A stretch of 64,000 bases of DNA from Pseudomonas sp. PH1b (GTDB taxonomy: Bacteria; Pseudomonadota; Gammaproteobacteria; Pseudomonadales; Pseudomonadaceae). Shown here piece by piece: positions 35,496 through 43,783 of the stretch; the stretch's first letter is position 1; every line of letters starts with the position of its first letter. The notes below the pieces were generated by a model that saw nothing but the letters and a program-made list of their open reading frames with translations, was not told the DNA's origin and made no database searches. The stretch lies in NCBI RefSeq assembly GCF_000633395.1, contig NZ_AYMU01000009.1, positions 186,001 through 250,000 of the forward strand. The letters are read 5' to 3'. The translations under genes were made by a program, and so were the position numbers.

Positions 35496-37691
35496 ATGTC
35501 ACTTACCCCTCTGCCGCAGATCCGCTTGCCCGCCATCCCCGGCGAACGCCCCTACAGCACCCGGGTGCTGGATCGCGAGATCCAGTTCGCCAGCCTCAAG
35601 GCGGTGCTCGGCGCAGCCGATATCAGCAAGGCCGGCGATCGCGTGGCCGGCCTGGCGGCGGCCGATGAAATCACCCGCGAAGCCGCGCGCAAGGTGCTCT
35701 CCGAACTGACTCTGGCGCATTATTTCCAGCACCCGCTGACTGATCGCCAGGGCCGTATCGACAGCGTCATGCAGGTCAACTACGACATTGACCACGAAGT
35801 CTTCAGCGAGATTGCCGAACTGCCCCTGGGCGCCCTGAAAGATCGCCTGCTGCGCAGCCATGGCACTGAAATACGTCGCATCGGTAGCGCCCTGACCGGG
35901 GTGATGGTGGCGGCATTGACCAAGCTGCTGGACGTGCACGAGCTGATCCTGCTGTCGAAGAAGCTCAAGAGCGGCGCGGCCGCCAAGGCCCGGACCCTGG
36001 TGGGCCTGCCCGGCACCCTGTCGTCACGGCTGCAGCCCAACCACCCCACCGACAACCTCAGTGGCATCACCCTGCTGGTCTACACCGGCCTGAGCATGGG
36101 CTCGGGGGACGCCCTGATCGGCCTCAACCCGGCCATCGACACCGTCGACAACATCAGCGCCACCCTGCGCCACCTGGACAAGCTGCGCCGGGAAACCGGA
36201 GCCCCCACGCAGATCTGCGTGCTCTCGCACATCAAGACCCAACTGGCCTGCCTCGACCAGGGCGCCCCGGTGGAAATCATGTTCCAGAGCCTGGCAGGCA
36301 CCGAGCGCACCCTGACCGACGAATTCGACGTCACCGTGGCGCTGCTGGACCAGGCCTGGCAGACCATGGCCGAACGCGGCCCGCTGCGGGACGTCGCGGA
36401 AAACTTCATGTACTTCGAGACCGGCCAGGGCAGCGAGCTGACCTACGGCAAGCACGAAGGCCTCGACATGACCACCTGCGAGGCCCTGTGCTACGGGCTG
36501 GCACGGCGCTACCGGCCGTACATGGTGAACAACGTCACCGGCTTCATCGGCCCGGAAACCCACCTCGACAACTTCGAGATGACCTATTCCTGCCTGCAGG
36601 ACCAGTTCATGGGCAAGCTGATGGGCCTGCCCATGGGCATGGCGCCCTGCTACACCCTGCACTCCCAAGTGACCCTGGAAGGCCAGCAGATGGCTACCGA
36701 GCTGCTCACCGCGGCCGGGGCCAACTTCTTCATGGACGTGTACCTGAGCACCGACCGCATGCTCGCCTACTTCGACACCAGCGCCCATGACAACCAGACC
36801 CTGCGGGAAGTCCACGACCTGTCGCCGGCCCCGGAGTACCTGCGCTGGGCCTTGGGCCGGGGGATTTTCGAGGAGGATGCCCACGGCAACGTGCAGCGCG
36901 GGCCGAACTGGGGCAACCCGCGGATCTTCTGCGAGTCGGACATCGACTTCCAGCGCCTGCTGGAGTCCACCCCGGCCACCTACGGTTTCGACAACGCCGG
37001 GCCACGCCCGGCCAACAGCGTCTCGCGCACCGTGCGCGCCAACCTGGCGGTAGCCCGGGAGGCGATCTACGTCGACCTGCGCCCGGCCGAGATCGGCGAG
37101 ATTCCCCTGCGAGAACTGCACACCGCCGCCCCCGACAAACTGGCTCACCTGCAAGACCCGGAGCTGGGCGCGCGGCTCACCGAAGAAGTGCTCAAGCACC
37201 TGCAGCCGGAATACAACGACGTGCAGATCGTGATCTCCGACGGCCTCAGCGCCGAAGCTATCCACCACAACATCCCCGAGCTGCTGCCCGTGCTGCTCGA
37301 CGGCCTGCAGAGCCGTGAGCTGCGTATTGGCCAGCCGATCCTGGCGCCCTATGGCCGGGTCAAGCTGGCGGAGTCGGTGGGCGAGGCCCTGCAACCGCAA
37401 CTGATCATCGTGCTGATCGGCGAACGCCCCGGCGGTGATGCCCTGGCCTCGCGCAGCATGTCCGCCTACATGGGCTACCGCCTGCCGGACGAAAAGGCTC
37501 GCCAGGCCGCGGCGCAGTTCAGCGGCAACCCGCAGATCCGCTACGAATACACAGTGATCTCGAACATCTACAGCGGTGGCCTGCCGCCGCTGGAAGGCGG
37601 CAGTCTGGTGGCGGAAAAGGCCTTTGCCATTCTCCAGCACCGGGCTGCCGGCAACCGTCTGGAAAACCTGCTGAAAAAGGTGGCATCCTGA
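35496..37691 (+). CDS. Single-chain EutB-EutC fusion (divergent ethanolamine ammonia-lyase paralogue)
   Basis: A 731-residue protein whose first about 460 residues align with EutB and whose last about 225 align with EutC. Together these are close to the summed length of the two normal subunits. EutB active-site equivalents kept: Arg178 and Gln180 (SSRLQPNHPTD), Asn211 (IGLNPAID), Glu308 (MYFETGQGS), Met413. The residue equivalent to E. coli Asp362 is Ala383 (PMGMAPCYTLHS, where the neighbouring EutB has PMGCDICYTNHA). The EutC half keeps VISDGLSAEAIH, LIGERPGGDAL and TVISNIYSGGLPPLE, so cobalamin binding is plausible. AAGGAG ten bases upstream supports ATG 35496 over 35472. Activity may be on a different amino alcohol, weak, or lost; this is not decidable here. 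Confidence 0.88.
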   Translation: MSLTPLPQIRLPAIPGERPYSTRVLDREIQFASLKAVLGAADISKAGDRVAGLAAADEITREAARKVLSELTLAHYFQHPLTDRQGRIDSVMQVNYDIDHEVFSEIAELPLGALKDRLLRSHGTEIRRIGSALTGVMVAALTKLLDVHELILLSKKLKSGAAAKARTLVGLPGTLSSRLQPNHPTDNLSGITLLVYTGLSMGSGDALIGLNPAIDTVDNISATLRHLDKLRRETGAPTQICVLSHIKTQLACLDQGAPVEIMFQSLAGTERTLTDEFDVTVALLDQAWQTMAERGPLRDVAENFMYFETGQGSELTYGKHEGLDMTTCEALCYGLARRYRPYMVNNVTGFIGPETHLDNFEMTYSCLQDQFMGKLMGLPMGMAPCYTLHSQVTLEGQQMATELLTAAGANFFMDVYLSTDRMLAYFDTSAHDNQTLREVHDLSPAPEYLRWALGRGIFEEDAHGNVQRGPNWGNPRIFCESDIDFQRLLESTPATYGFDNAGPRPANSVSRTVRANLAVAREAIYVDLRPAEIGEIPLRELHTAAPDKLAHLQDPELGARLTEEVLKHLQPEYNDVQIVISDGLSAEAIHHNIPELLPVLLDGLQSRELRIGQPILAPYGRVKLAESVGEALQPQLIIVLIGERPGGDALASRSMSAYMGYRLPDEKARQAAAQFSGNPQIRYEYTVISNIYSGGLPPLEGGSLVAEKAFAILQHRAAGNRLENLLKKVAS

Positions 37692-37742
37692 TGATCCGCC
37701 AGCATTCGGCAACGCCCCTACATCGTTGAAACGGAGACTGAG

Positions 37743-39137
37743 ATGGCCCAATTTTCCCACAGCGTAGGTTCTCAGACCTATCGCTTCGACAGCCTCAAGG
37801 AAGTCATGGCCAAGGCCAGCCCGGCCCGTTCCGGCGACTTCCTGGCCGGGGTCGCCGCCCTCAACGACGGCGAACGGGTCGCCGCGCAGATGACCCTGGC
37901 GGATATTCCCTTGAAGCACTTTCTCGAAGAAGTGCTGATCCCCTATGAGTCCGACGAAGTCACCCGGTTGATCATCGACAGCCATGACAAGGACGCCTTT
38001 GCCACCGTCAGTCACCTCACTGTCGGCGGCTTTCGCGACTGGCTGCTCAGCGACGCCGCCGACGAACTGAGCCTGCGGGCCCTGGCCCCGGGCCTGACCC
38101 CGGAAATGGCCGCCGCGGTGTCGAAGATCATGCGCGTGCAGGACCTGGTGCTGGTGGCGCAGAAGATTCGCGTGGTGACAAAGTTTCGCGGCACCCTGGG
38201 CCTGCGTGGACGCCTGTCCACCCGCCTGCAGCCCAACCACCCCACCGACGAGCCGGCGGGCATCGCCGCGAGCATTCTCGACGGCCTGCTGTATGGCAAC
38301 GGCGACGCCATGATCGGCATCAACCCGGCCACCGACAGCATCGCCTCGATCTGCGCCATGCTGGAAATGCTCGACGCCATCATCCAGCGCTACGAGATTC
38401 CCACCCAGGCCTGCGTGCTGACCCACGTCACCACCTCGATCGAGGCAATCAACCGGGGCGTGCCCCTGGACCTGGTGTTCCAGTCGATTGCCGGCACCGA
38501 GGCGGCCAATGCCAGCTTCGGCATCAACCTCAATGTGCTGCAGGAGGGGTACGAAGCGGGCCTGAGCCTGAACCGCGGCACCCTCGGGCAGAACCTGATG
38601 TACTTCGAGACCGGCCAGGGCAGCGCCCTGTCGGCCAACGCCCACTTCGGCATCGACCAGCAGACCTGCGAAACCCGCGCCTACGCCGTGGCCCGGCATT
38701 TCAAGCCGTTTTTGGTGAACACCGTGGTCGGTTTCATCGGCCCTGAGTACCTCTACAACGGCAAGCAGATCATCCGCGCCGGCCTGGAAGACCACTTCTG
38801 CGGCAAGTTGCTGGGCGTGCCCATGGGCTGCGACATCTGCTACACCAACCACGCCGAGGCCGACCAGGACGACATGGACACCCTGCTGACCCTGCTGGGG
38901 GTGGCCGGGATCAATTTCATCATGGGCATCCCCGGCTCCGACGACATCATGCTCAACTACCAGACCACCTCGTTCCACGATGCGCTCTACGCCCGCCAGA
39001 CCCTTGGCCTGAAACCTGCACCGGAGTTCGAGCAATGGCTGGCCAGGACCGGGATCTTCACCCAGGCCGACGGCAAAGTGCATTTCGGCAACAACCTGCC
39101 GCCGGCGTTCCGCCAGGCGCTGGCCCAGTTGGGATAA
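37743..39137 (+). CDS. eutB: Ethanolamine ammonia-lyase large subunit
   Basis: Adenosylcobalamin-dependent radical enzyme that splits ethanolamine into acetaldehyde and ammonia. The 464-residue protein keeps every substrate residue known from E. coli: Arg161 and Gln163 (RLQPNHPTD), Asn194 (IGINPATD), Glu289 (MYFETGQGS), Asp364 (MGCDICYTNH) and Met394 (NFIMG). GGAG ten bases or less before the ATG supports the start. It pairs with eutC 11 bases downstream and follows the divergent fused copy. Confidence 0.97.
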   Translation: MAQFSHSVGSQTYRFDSLKEVMAKASPARSGDFLAGVAALNDGERVAAQMTLADIPLKHFLEEVLIPYESDEVTRLIIDSHDKDAFATVSHLTVGGFRDWLLSDAADELSLRALAPGLTPEMAAAVSKIMRVQDLVLVAQKIRVVTKFRGTLGLRGRLSTRLQPNHPTDEPAGIAASILDGLLYGNGDAMIGINPATDSIASICAMLEMLDAIIQRYEIPTQACVLTHVTTSIEAINRGVPLDLVFQSIAGTEAANASFGINLNVLQEGYEAGLSLNRGTLGQNLMYFETGQGSALSANAHFGIDQQTCETRAYAVARHFKPFLVNTVVGFIGPEYLYNGKQIIRAGLEDHFCGKLLGVPMGCDICYTNHAEADQDDMDTLLTLLGVAGINFIMGIPGSDDIMLNYQTTSFHDALYARQTLGLKPAPEFEQWLARTGIFTQADGKVHFGNNLPPAFRQALAQLG

Positions 39138-39148
39138 GGAACAGGTTC

Positions 39149-39973
39149 ATGCAAAAACATCCAACCGACCCACAAAACCCCTGGCTGGAACTGCGCCGCC
39201 TGACCCCGGCACGCATTGCCCTGGGCCGCACCGGTACCAGCCTGCCCACCGGCGCCCAACTGGACTTCCAGTTCGCCCACGCCCAGGCCCGGGACGCCGT
39301 GCATCTGCCCTTCGACCATCCGGGCCTGAGCCGTCAGTTGGCCGAGCGCGGGCGAGACAGTCTGCTGGTGCATAGCGCCGCCACCGATCGCCACAGCTAT
39401 CTGCAGCGCCCCGACCTGGGGCGCCGCCTCAGCGATGAGTCGGCCCAGGCCCTGCGCGACTACGCCAGCGCTCATCCGGGTGGCGTGGATCTGGCCGTGG
39501 TAGTGGCCGACGGCCTGTCCGCCCTGGCGGTGCATCGCCACACGCTGCCGTTTTTGGCGCGCATGGAAGAGCAGACCGCAGCTGAAGGCTGGTCGCTGTC
39601 GCCGGTCATCCTGGTGGAACAGGGCCGAGTGGCGGTGGCCGACGAGGTCGGCGAACTGCTGGGGGCGAAGATGACCGTGATCCTGATCGGCGAACGCCCG
39701 GGCCTCAGCTCCCCGGACAGCCTGGGGCTGTATTTCACCTATCAACCGAAGGTCGGGCTCACCGATGCCTACCGCAACTGCATCTCCAACGTGCGCCTGG
39801 AAGGCCTGAGCTATGGCATGGCCGCCCATCGCCTGCTGTACCTGATGCGCGAGGCCTGCCGCCGGCAATTGTCGGGGGTGAACCTCAAGGACGAAGCGCA
39901 AGTGCAGACCCTGGACAGCGACTCGCCGGCGGATATGAAGGGCAACTTCCTCCTGGGCCCGCCCCAAGCGTGA
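39149..39973 (+). CDS. eutC: Ethanolamine ammonia-lyase small subunit
   Basis: Cobalamin-binding partner of EutB. The 274-residue product starts MQKHPTDPQNPWLELRRL. It has VVADGLSALAVHRHTLPFL, MTVILIGERPGLSSPDS and NCISNVRLEGLSYGMAA. AAGGAAC before ATG 39149 fixes the start inside a longer open frame that begins in eutB. It is the last gene of the operon. Confidence 0.96.
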   Translation: MQKHPTDPQNPWLELRRLTPARIALGRTGTSLPTGAQLDFQFAHAQARDAVHLPFDHPGLSRQLAERGRDSLLVHSAATDRHSYLQRPDLGRRLSDESAQALRDYASAHPGGVDLAVVVADGLSALAVHRHTLPFLARMEEQTAAEGWSLSPVILVEQGRVAVADEVGELLGAKMTVILIGERPGLSSPDSLGLYFTYQPKVGLTDAYRNCISNVRLEGLSYGMAAHRLLYLMREACRRQLSGVNLKDEAQVQTLDSDSPADMKGNFLLGPPQA

Positions 39974-40079
39974 TTTTGCAAGAAGATTGCGCTTTTTCGC
40001 CGCTTTGGGCAGCATCGGAACACGGCTGCCCGAGTCATCCAACCTGTGCCGTCACATCCACTTGAAGTTGAGAGCCACC

Positions 40080-40538
40080 ATGCGGATTACTCAAGCAACC
40101 CTCGAGCACCTGGATCTGTTGACCCCTTTATTCGTCAAATACCGCGAATTCTATGGCGCCCTGCCCTACCCGGACTCCTCCCGCTCCTTCCTGGAGAAAC
40201 GCCTGCGGCGCAAGGAATCGGTGATCTACCTGGCCCTGGCCGATGACGACAGCAACAAGTTGCTGGGCTTCTGCCAGCTCTACCCGAGCTTCTCTTCCCT
40301 GTCCCTCAAGCGTGTGTGGATCCTCAACGACATCTACGTCGCTGAAGACGCCCGGCGCCAACTGGTGGCCGACAATCTGATGCGTACTGCCAAGAAGATG
40401 GCCAAGGAAACCAACGCTGTACGTTTGCGGGTATCCACCAGCAGCAACAATGAGGTGGCAAAGAAAACCTATGAATCCATGGGGTTTCGCGAGGACAGCG
40501 AATTCAAGAACTACGTACTGCCCATCAGCGAAGACTGA
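40080..40538 (+). CDS. GNAT family N-acetyltransferase
   Basis: A 152-residue GNAT protein beginning MRITQATLEHLDLLTPLF. The acetyl-CoA loop region is WILNDIYVAEDARRQLVADNL, in place of a strict Q/RxxGxG/A, and the C-terminal TYESMGFREDSEFKNYVL is the usual GNAT ending. The substrate is unknown. The same kind of gene follows eutC in P. aeruginosa as I recall it (PA4026). Confidence 0.88.
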   Translation: MRITQATLEHLDLLTPLFVKYREFYGALPYPDSSRSFLEKRLRRKESVIYLALADDDSNKLLGFCQLYPSFSSLSLKRVWILNDIYVAEDARRQLVADNLMRTAKKMAKETNAVRLRVSTSSNNEVAKKTYESMGFREDSEFKNYVLPISED

Positions 40539-40548
40539 CCCGACAAGC

Positions 40549-40570
40549 AGCGGCCCCCGGGCCGCTTTGT
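40549..40570 (+). terminator. Intrinsic terminator after the GNAT gene
   Basis: AGCGGCC/GGCCGCT stem with loop CCCG, followed by TTTGT, starting 10 bases after the stop. Confidence 0.7.
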
Positions 40571-40800
40571 CATTGCCCGTGACTCAGACACCTTCACGCT
40601 CCAAGCCCCTGGGCGCGCGACCACCTAGCACTCACACCCCTCTGGAACCGGGGATCAGGCCTGCATCGAGCCCGTGTTCAGTGCACGGCCGGACAGCAGC
40701 TTGTCCCGTCGTGAGCGGCGCGGACCTGTCCTCTCGCTGAACAGCTTTCAAGCCGAAACGCCCCGCTACAATCTGAACACGCATTTCACTTACCACCCTT

Positions 40801-40806
40801 TATAAT
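40801..40806 (+). promoter_or_regulatory. Sigma70 -10 box for dedA
   Basis: TATAAT, with no good -35 at 16-18 bases. It would give a leader of about 95 bases. Confidence 0.5.
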
Positions 40807-40826
40807 GCCGACCTTTTCGGATCATA

Positions 40827-40857
40827 AGAAAAGCTACACCCCCCTGTAGTCCTTTTC
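40827..40857 (+). promoter_or_regulatory. Leader hairpin before dedA
   Basis: AGAAAAGCTACA pairs with TGTAG-TC-CTTTTCT, a 12-bp stem with a 2-base bulge and a C6 loop, inside the predicted dedA leader. No T-run follows it. Confidence 0.5.
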
Positions 40858-40909
40858 TCCGAGTCATTGCACAGGCCTGCCGAGCCAGGCTGTCACCACA
40901 GGTGCCCCA

Positions 40910-41566
40910 ATGGATTTCAACCCGATCGACCTAATCCTCCATCTCGATGTTTATCTCGACATGCTGGTGACCAACTACGGGCCCTGGATCTACGCCATCC
41001 TGTTTCTGGTGATTTTCTGTGAAACCGGCCTGGTGGTAATGCCCTTCCTGCCGGGTGATTCGCTGCTGTTCATCGCCGGCGCGGTGGCCGCAGGCGGCGG
41101 CATGGACCCAGTCCTGCTCGGAGGGCTGCTGATGCTCGCGGCGATCCTCGGCGACAGCACCAACTACGTAATCGGCCGAACAGCGGGAGAACGGCTGTTC
41201 AGCAATCCCGACTCGAAGATCTTCCGCCGCGACTATCTGCAAAAGACCCACGATTTCTATGAAAAACACGGTGGCAAGACCGTCACCCTGGCGCGCTTCC
41301 TGCCAATCATCCGCACCTTTGCGCCCTTCGTTGCCGGCGTGGCCCGCATGCCCTATCCACGGTTCTTCGCTTTCAGCGTGGCCGGCACCATCCTCTGGGT
41401 TGGCGGCCTGGTAACCCTGGGCTACTTCTTCGGCAACGTGCCTTTCATCAAGAAAAACCTCTCGCTGCTGATAGTGGCCATCATCCTGCTGTCCCTGGTG
41501 CCGATGATCATTGGCGTCCTGCGCAGCCGTTTTGGCCATAACGCCGAAAAACCTGAAACTCGCTAG
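40910..41566 (+). CDS. DedA family membrane protein
   Basis: A 218-residue inner-membrane protein of the DedA/VTT family: FCETGLVVMPFLPGDSLLFIAGA, ILGDSTNYVIGR, ARFLPIIRTFAPFVAGVARM. About five membrane or re-entrant segments are visible. Members are linked to undecaprenyl-phosphate recycling and membrane homeostasis. It is probably co-transcribed with mtfA, which starts 4 bases later. Confidence 0.93.
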   Translation: MDFNPIDLILHLDVYLDMLVTNYGPWIYAILFLVIFCETGLVVMPFLPGDSLLFIAGAVAAGGGMDPVLLGGLLMLAAILGDSTNYVIGRTAGERLFSNPDSKIFRRDYLQKTHDFYEKHGGKTVTLARFLPIIRTFAPFVAGVARMPYPRFFAFSVAGTILWVGGLVTLGYFFGNVPFIKKNLSLLIVAIILLSLVPMIIGVLRSRFGHNAEKPETR

Positions 41567-41570
41567 CACC

Positions 41571-42383
41571 ATGTGGTCCCTCAGTGCATGGCGCCGCAAG
41601 CGCCGGCTGGCCAAGCATCCGGTCAGCGATGAAACCTGGCAGCGGGTGCGCCAACACCTGCCCTTCCTCGACGGCATCAGCGCCGCCGAGGACCAGTGGC
41701 TGCGCGAAGCCAGCGTGCTGTTTCTCGACGACAAGCACCTGACCACCCTGCCCGGGGTCGAACTGCATCAGGAACAGCGCCTGTTGCTGGCGGCCCAGGC
41801 GCAACTGCCGCTGCTGCACCTGGACGACCTCAACTGGTACCAGGGCTTCCACGAAATCATTCTTTACCCCGACGACTTCCTCAGCCCCCAGCGCCATCGC
41901 GATGCCAGCGGCATCGAACACGAATGGGACGGCGAACACAGCGGCGAAGCCTGGCAGCAGGGGCCGATCATCCTGGCCTGGCCCGGGGTCCTGGCCAGCG
42001 GTGGTTGGGAAGCCTACAACCTGGTGATCCATGAGCTGGCCCACAAGCTGGACATGCTCAACGGCGACGCCAATGGCCTGCCGCCACTGCACAGCGACAT
42101 GCGGGTCAGCGATTGGGCCCAGGTGATGCAGGACGCCTACGACGACCTCAACCGCCAGCTCGACATCAATCCGGACGCGCACACCGCCATTGATCCCTAC
42201 GCCGCAGAAAATCCGGCGGAGTTCTTTGCCGTCACCAGCGAATACTTCTTCAGTGCCCCGGACTTGCTAGTGGCGGCCTATCCGAAAGTCTATGAACAGT
42301 TGCAGCTGTTTTATCGGCAGAATCCATTGGCCAGGCTGCAGCAACTTCAAGCGGAAGATCCGGTCTATCAAACGCACCACTAA
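41571..42383 (+). CDS. mtfA: MtfA family zinc peptidase
   Basis: A 270-residue zinc metalloprotein. The HExxH site is in LVIHELAHKLDMLNG, with the third ligand region AAENPAEFFAVTSEYFF. In E. coli MtfA binds the repressor Mlc and has aminopeptidase activity. I choose ATG 41571 (MWSLSAWRRKRRLAKHPV), not the longer frame overlapping dedA. Confidence 0.93.
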   Translation: MWSLSAWRRKRRLAKHPVSDETWQRVRQHLPFLDGISAAEDQWLREASVLFLDDKHLTTLPGVELHQEQRLLLAAQAQLPLLHLDDLNWYQGFHEIILYPDDFLSPQRHRDASGIEHEWDGEHSGEAWQQGPIILAWPGVLASGGWEAYNLVIHELAHKLDMLNGDANGLPPLHSDMRVSDWAQVMQDAYDDLNRQLDINPDAHTAIDPYAAENPAEFFAVTSEYFFSAPDLLVAAYPKVYEQLQLFYRQNPLARLQQLQAEDPVYQTHH

Positions 42384-42554
42384 TGTCTTGCCGGGTTATT
42401 ACGTTGTTCATCTGATGGTGGATTAAACGACAACTCCCGCGCTCACCGAGCAGCGGCAAACCGCCGGTCGCCCGGCGAGCCCGGGCAGGCCTGCGAGACA
42501 GTACGCCCAAGGTTCTACGACCCTTGGCACGTGGCATCGGTAGCGGAGTGTGTC

Positions 42555-42560
42555 TATAAT
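42555..42560 (+). promoter_or_regulatory. Candidate -10 box of ppa
   Basis: TATAAT, with a poor -35 (TGGCAT) 17 bases upstream. It lies 61 bases before the ppa start. Confidence 0.5.
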
Positions 42561-42621
42561 CGCCGCCACTTTTTGGTCAATCCGGCCAAGTCATTTGGTC
42601 AACTAACGGGGGCAACGCCCA

Positions 42622-43149
42622 ATGAGCTACAGCAAGATTCCGGCGGGCAAAGACCTGCCGAACGACATCTACGTCGCTATCGAAATCCCGGCCAACCATG
42701 CGCCGATCAAGTACGAAATCGACAAAGACAGCGATTGCCTGTTCGTTGACCGTTTCATGGCCACCCCGATGTTCTACCCGGCCAACTACGGCTTCATCCC
42801 CAATACCCTGGCCGACGACGGCGACCCCCTCGACGTGCTGGTCGTGACCCCATACCCAGTAGCGCCAGGCTCGGTGATCCGTGCTCGTCCAGTGGGCATC
42901 CTGAACATGACCGACGACGGCGGCGGCGACGCCAAAGTGATCGCGGTACCACACGACAAGCTGTCCCAGCTGTACGTCGACGTGAAGGAATACACCGACC
43001 TGCCAGCCCTGCTGCTGGAGCAGATCAAGCACTTCTTCGAGAACTACAAGGATCTCGAGAAAGGCAAGTGGGTGAAGATCGACGGTTGGGGCAACGCTGA
43101 TGCAGCCCGTGCCGAGATCCTGAAGTCGGTTGCAGCCTATAAAGGCTAA
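42622..43149 (+). CDS. ppa: Inorganic pyrophosphatase
   Basis: Family I soluble pyrophosphatase, 175 residues. The active-site signature DDGDPLDVLVV carries the metal-binding aspartates, with FVDRFMATPMFYPANYGFIPNT upstream and KWVKIDGWGNADAA near the end. A monocistronic unit is likely: it has its own promoter and a strong terminator. It marks the right border of the core region; accessory genes follow. Confidence 0.97.
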   Translation: MSYSKIPAGKDLPNDIYVAIEIPANHAPIKYEIDKDSDCLFVDRFMATPMFYPANYGFIPNTLADDGDPLDVLVVTPYPVAPGSVIRARPVGILNMTDDGGGDAKVIAVPHDKLSQLYVDVKEYTDLPALLLEQIKHFFENYKDLEKGKWVKIDGWGNADAARAEILKSVAAYKG

Positions 43150-43186
43150 GAAGCAGCGGCAAGCTTCAAGCAACACGCCTCAAGAG

Positions 43187-43213
43187 AAAGCCCCGAGTGA
43201 TCGGGGCTTTTTT
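43187..43213 (+). terminator. Intrinsic terminator of ppa
   Basis: AAAGCCCCGA/TCGGGGCTTT, 10-bp stem with loop GTGA, then continuing T to give a six-T run. Confidence 0.9.
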
Positions 43214-43238
43214 ATTCCCGCAGCTTTCACCCTCTACC

Positions 43239-43262
43239 GTAGGAGCCGGCTTGCCGGCGAAC
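43239..43262. repeat. Pseudomonas REP-like element
   Basis: GTAGGAGCCGGCTTGCCGGCGAAC fits the short GC-rich palindromic REP type (GTAGGAGC-GGCTTGC-GGCGA) common between genes in fluorescent pseudomonads. A single copy is visible here. Confidence 0.7.
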
Positions 43263-43783
43263 CTCACGCATCCAGCAACAAATTCCCCGCACTTTCTGCT
43301 GCTTCAAGGCCTCTGGGTCGCGCTTCGCACTGGGAATTCCCGACGAATATGCGTATGCTGCGCCCCACATTTGCGCATCGACCCTCCCTGCGGTCAGATC
43401 GCCCGACGCGGCAGATGATTTTCTCGCCAAGTCCCACAGCCAGCCGCAAGAGCTGGGTGTACGTTTTGAAGGCTGGTGCGGTTTACCAAAAATGAACCAA
43501 GCCAGTCCCCGAGAAGCCGGCCACAAGCCGGCTTTTTAATGCCTGAAACAATCCCACCGAGCGAGAAACATGCCAGTCACCCAGGCATGCTTGCAGAGCC
43601 CTTGAATCACCCAATCCGGGGGTGTTTCCCGCCTCCCTCCAGTGTTTGCCTGCCCCGCCACACAGAACTTCGATCTCCGCCCCCAAAAATCACACTCAAC
43701 CCAAGTTGTCGCATATTGCTTTACTTGGGTGAAAATACGTCTAGATTAATCTTCAAGGTAAAAAAAACAGGTCAAAATTGAAG
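43263..43783. other. Intergenic region at the core/accessory border
   Basis: No convincing gene. It holds a weak 48-codon frame (43349-43495, MRMLRPTFAH to GAVYQK), an intrinsic terminator (43514-43537), and an AT-rich stretch with an A8 run just before the CysD-like gene that probably includes its promoter. Composition changes noticeably across this interval. Confidence 0.5.
43514..43537 (+). terminator. Orphan intrinsic terminator
   Basis: AAGCCGGC/GCCGGCTT with loop CACAA and a following T-run. No established gene lies between it and the ppa terminator about 300 bases upstream, so it may end a small RNA or a short peptide gene. Confidence 0.75.

Larger units (their letters stand above)
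40571..40909 (+). promoter_or_regulatory. Upstream region of dedA
   Basis: This 339-base stretch carries no credible gene. It contains a perfect TATAAT box (40801-40806) and a hairpin leader (40827-40857) directly before dedA. The left half shows nothing I can name. Confidence 0.5.

Noticed and set aside
36024..39083. A 1019-codon open frame on the minus strand, antisense to the EutBC fusion and eutB
   Set aside because: It is opposite two well-supported genes; long antisense frames are expected in GC-rich Pseudomonas coding sequence. The translation is low-complexity (rich in Gly, Val, His, Gln) and resembles no family.
35496..39137. The EutBC fusion as an assembly duplication of eutB/eutC
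   Set aside because: The two copies differ throughout, including around the active site, so they are old paralogues and not a duplicated read.
43349..43495. A 48-codon frame (MRMLRPTFAH to GAVYQK) just before an orphan terminator
   Set aside because: No ribosome site and no family I recognise. I kept only the terminator and noted a possible small RNA.
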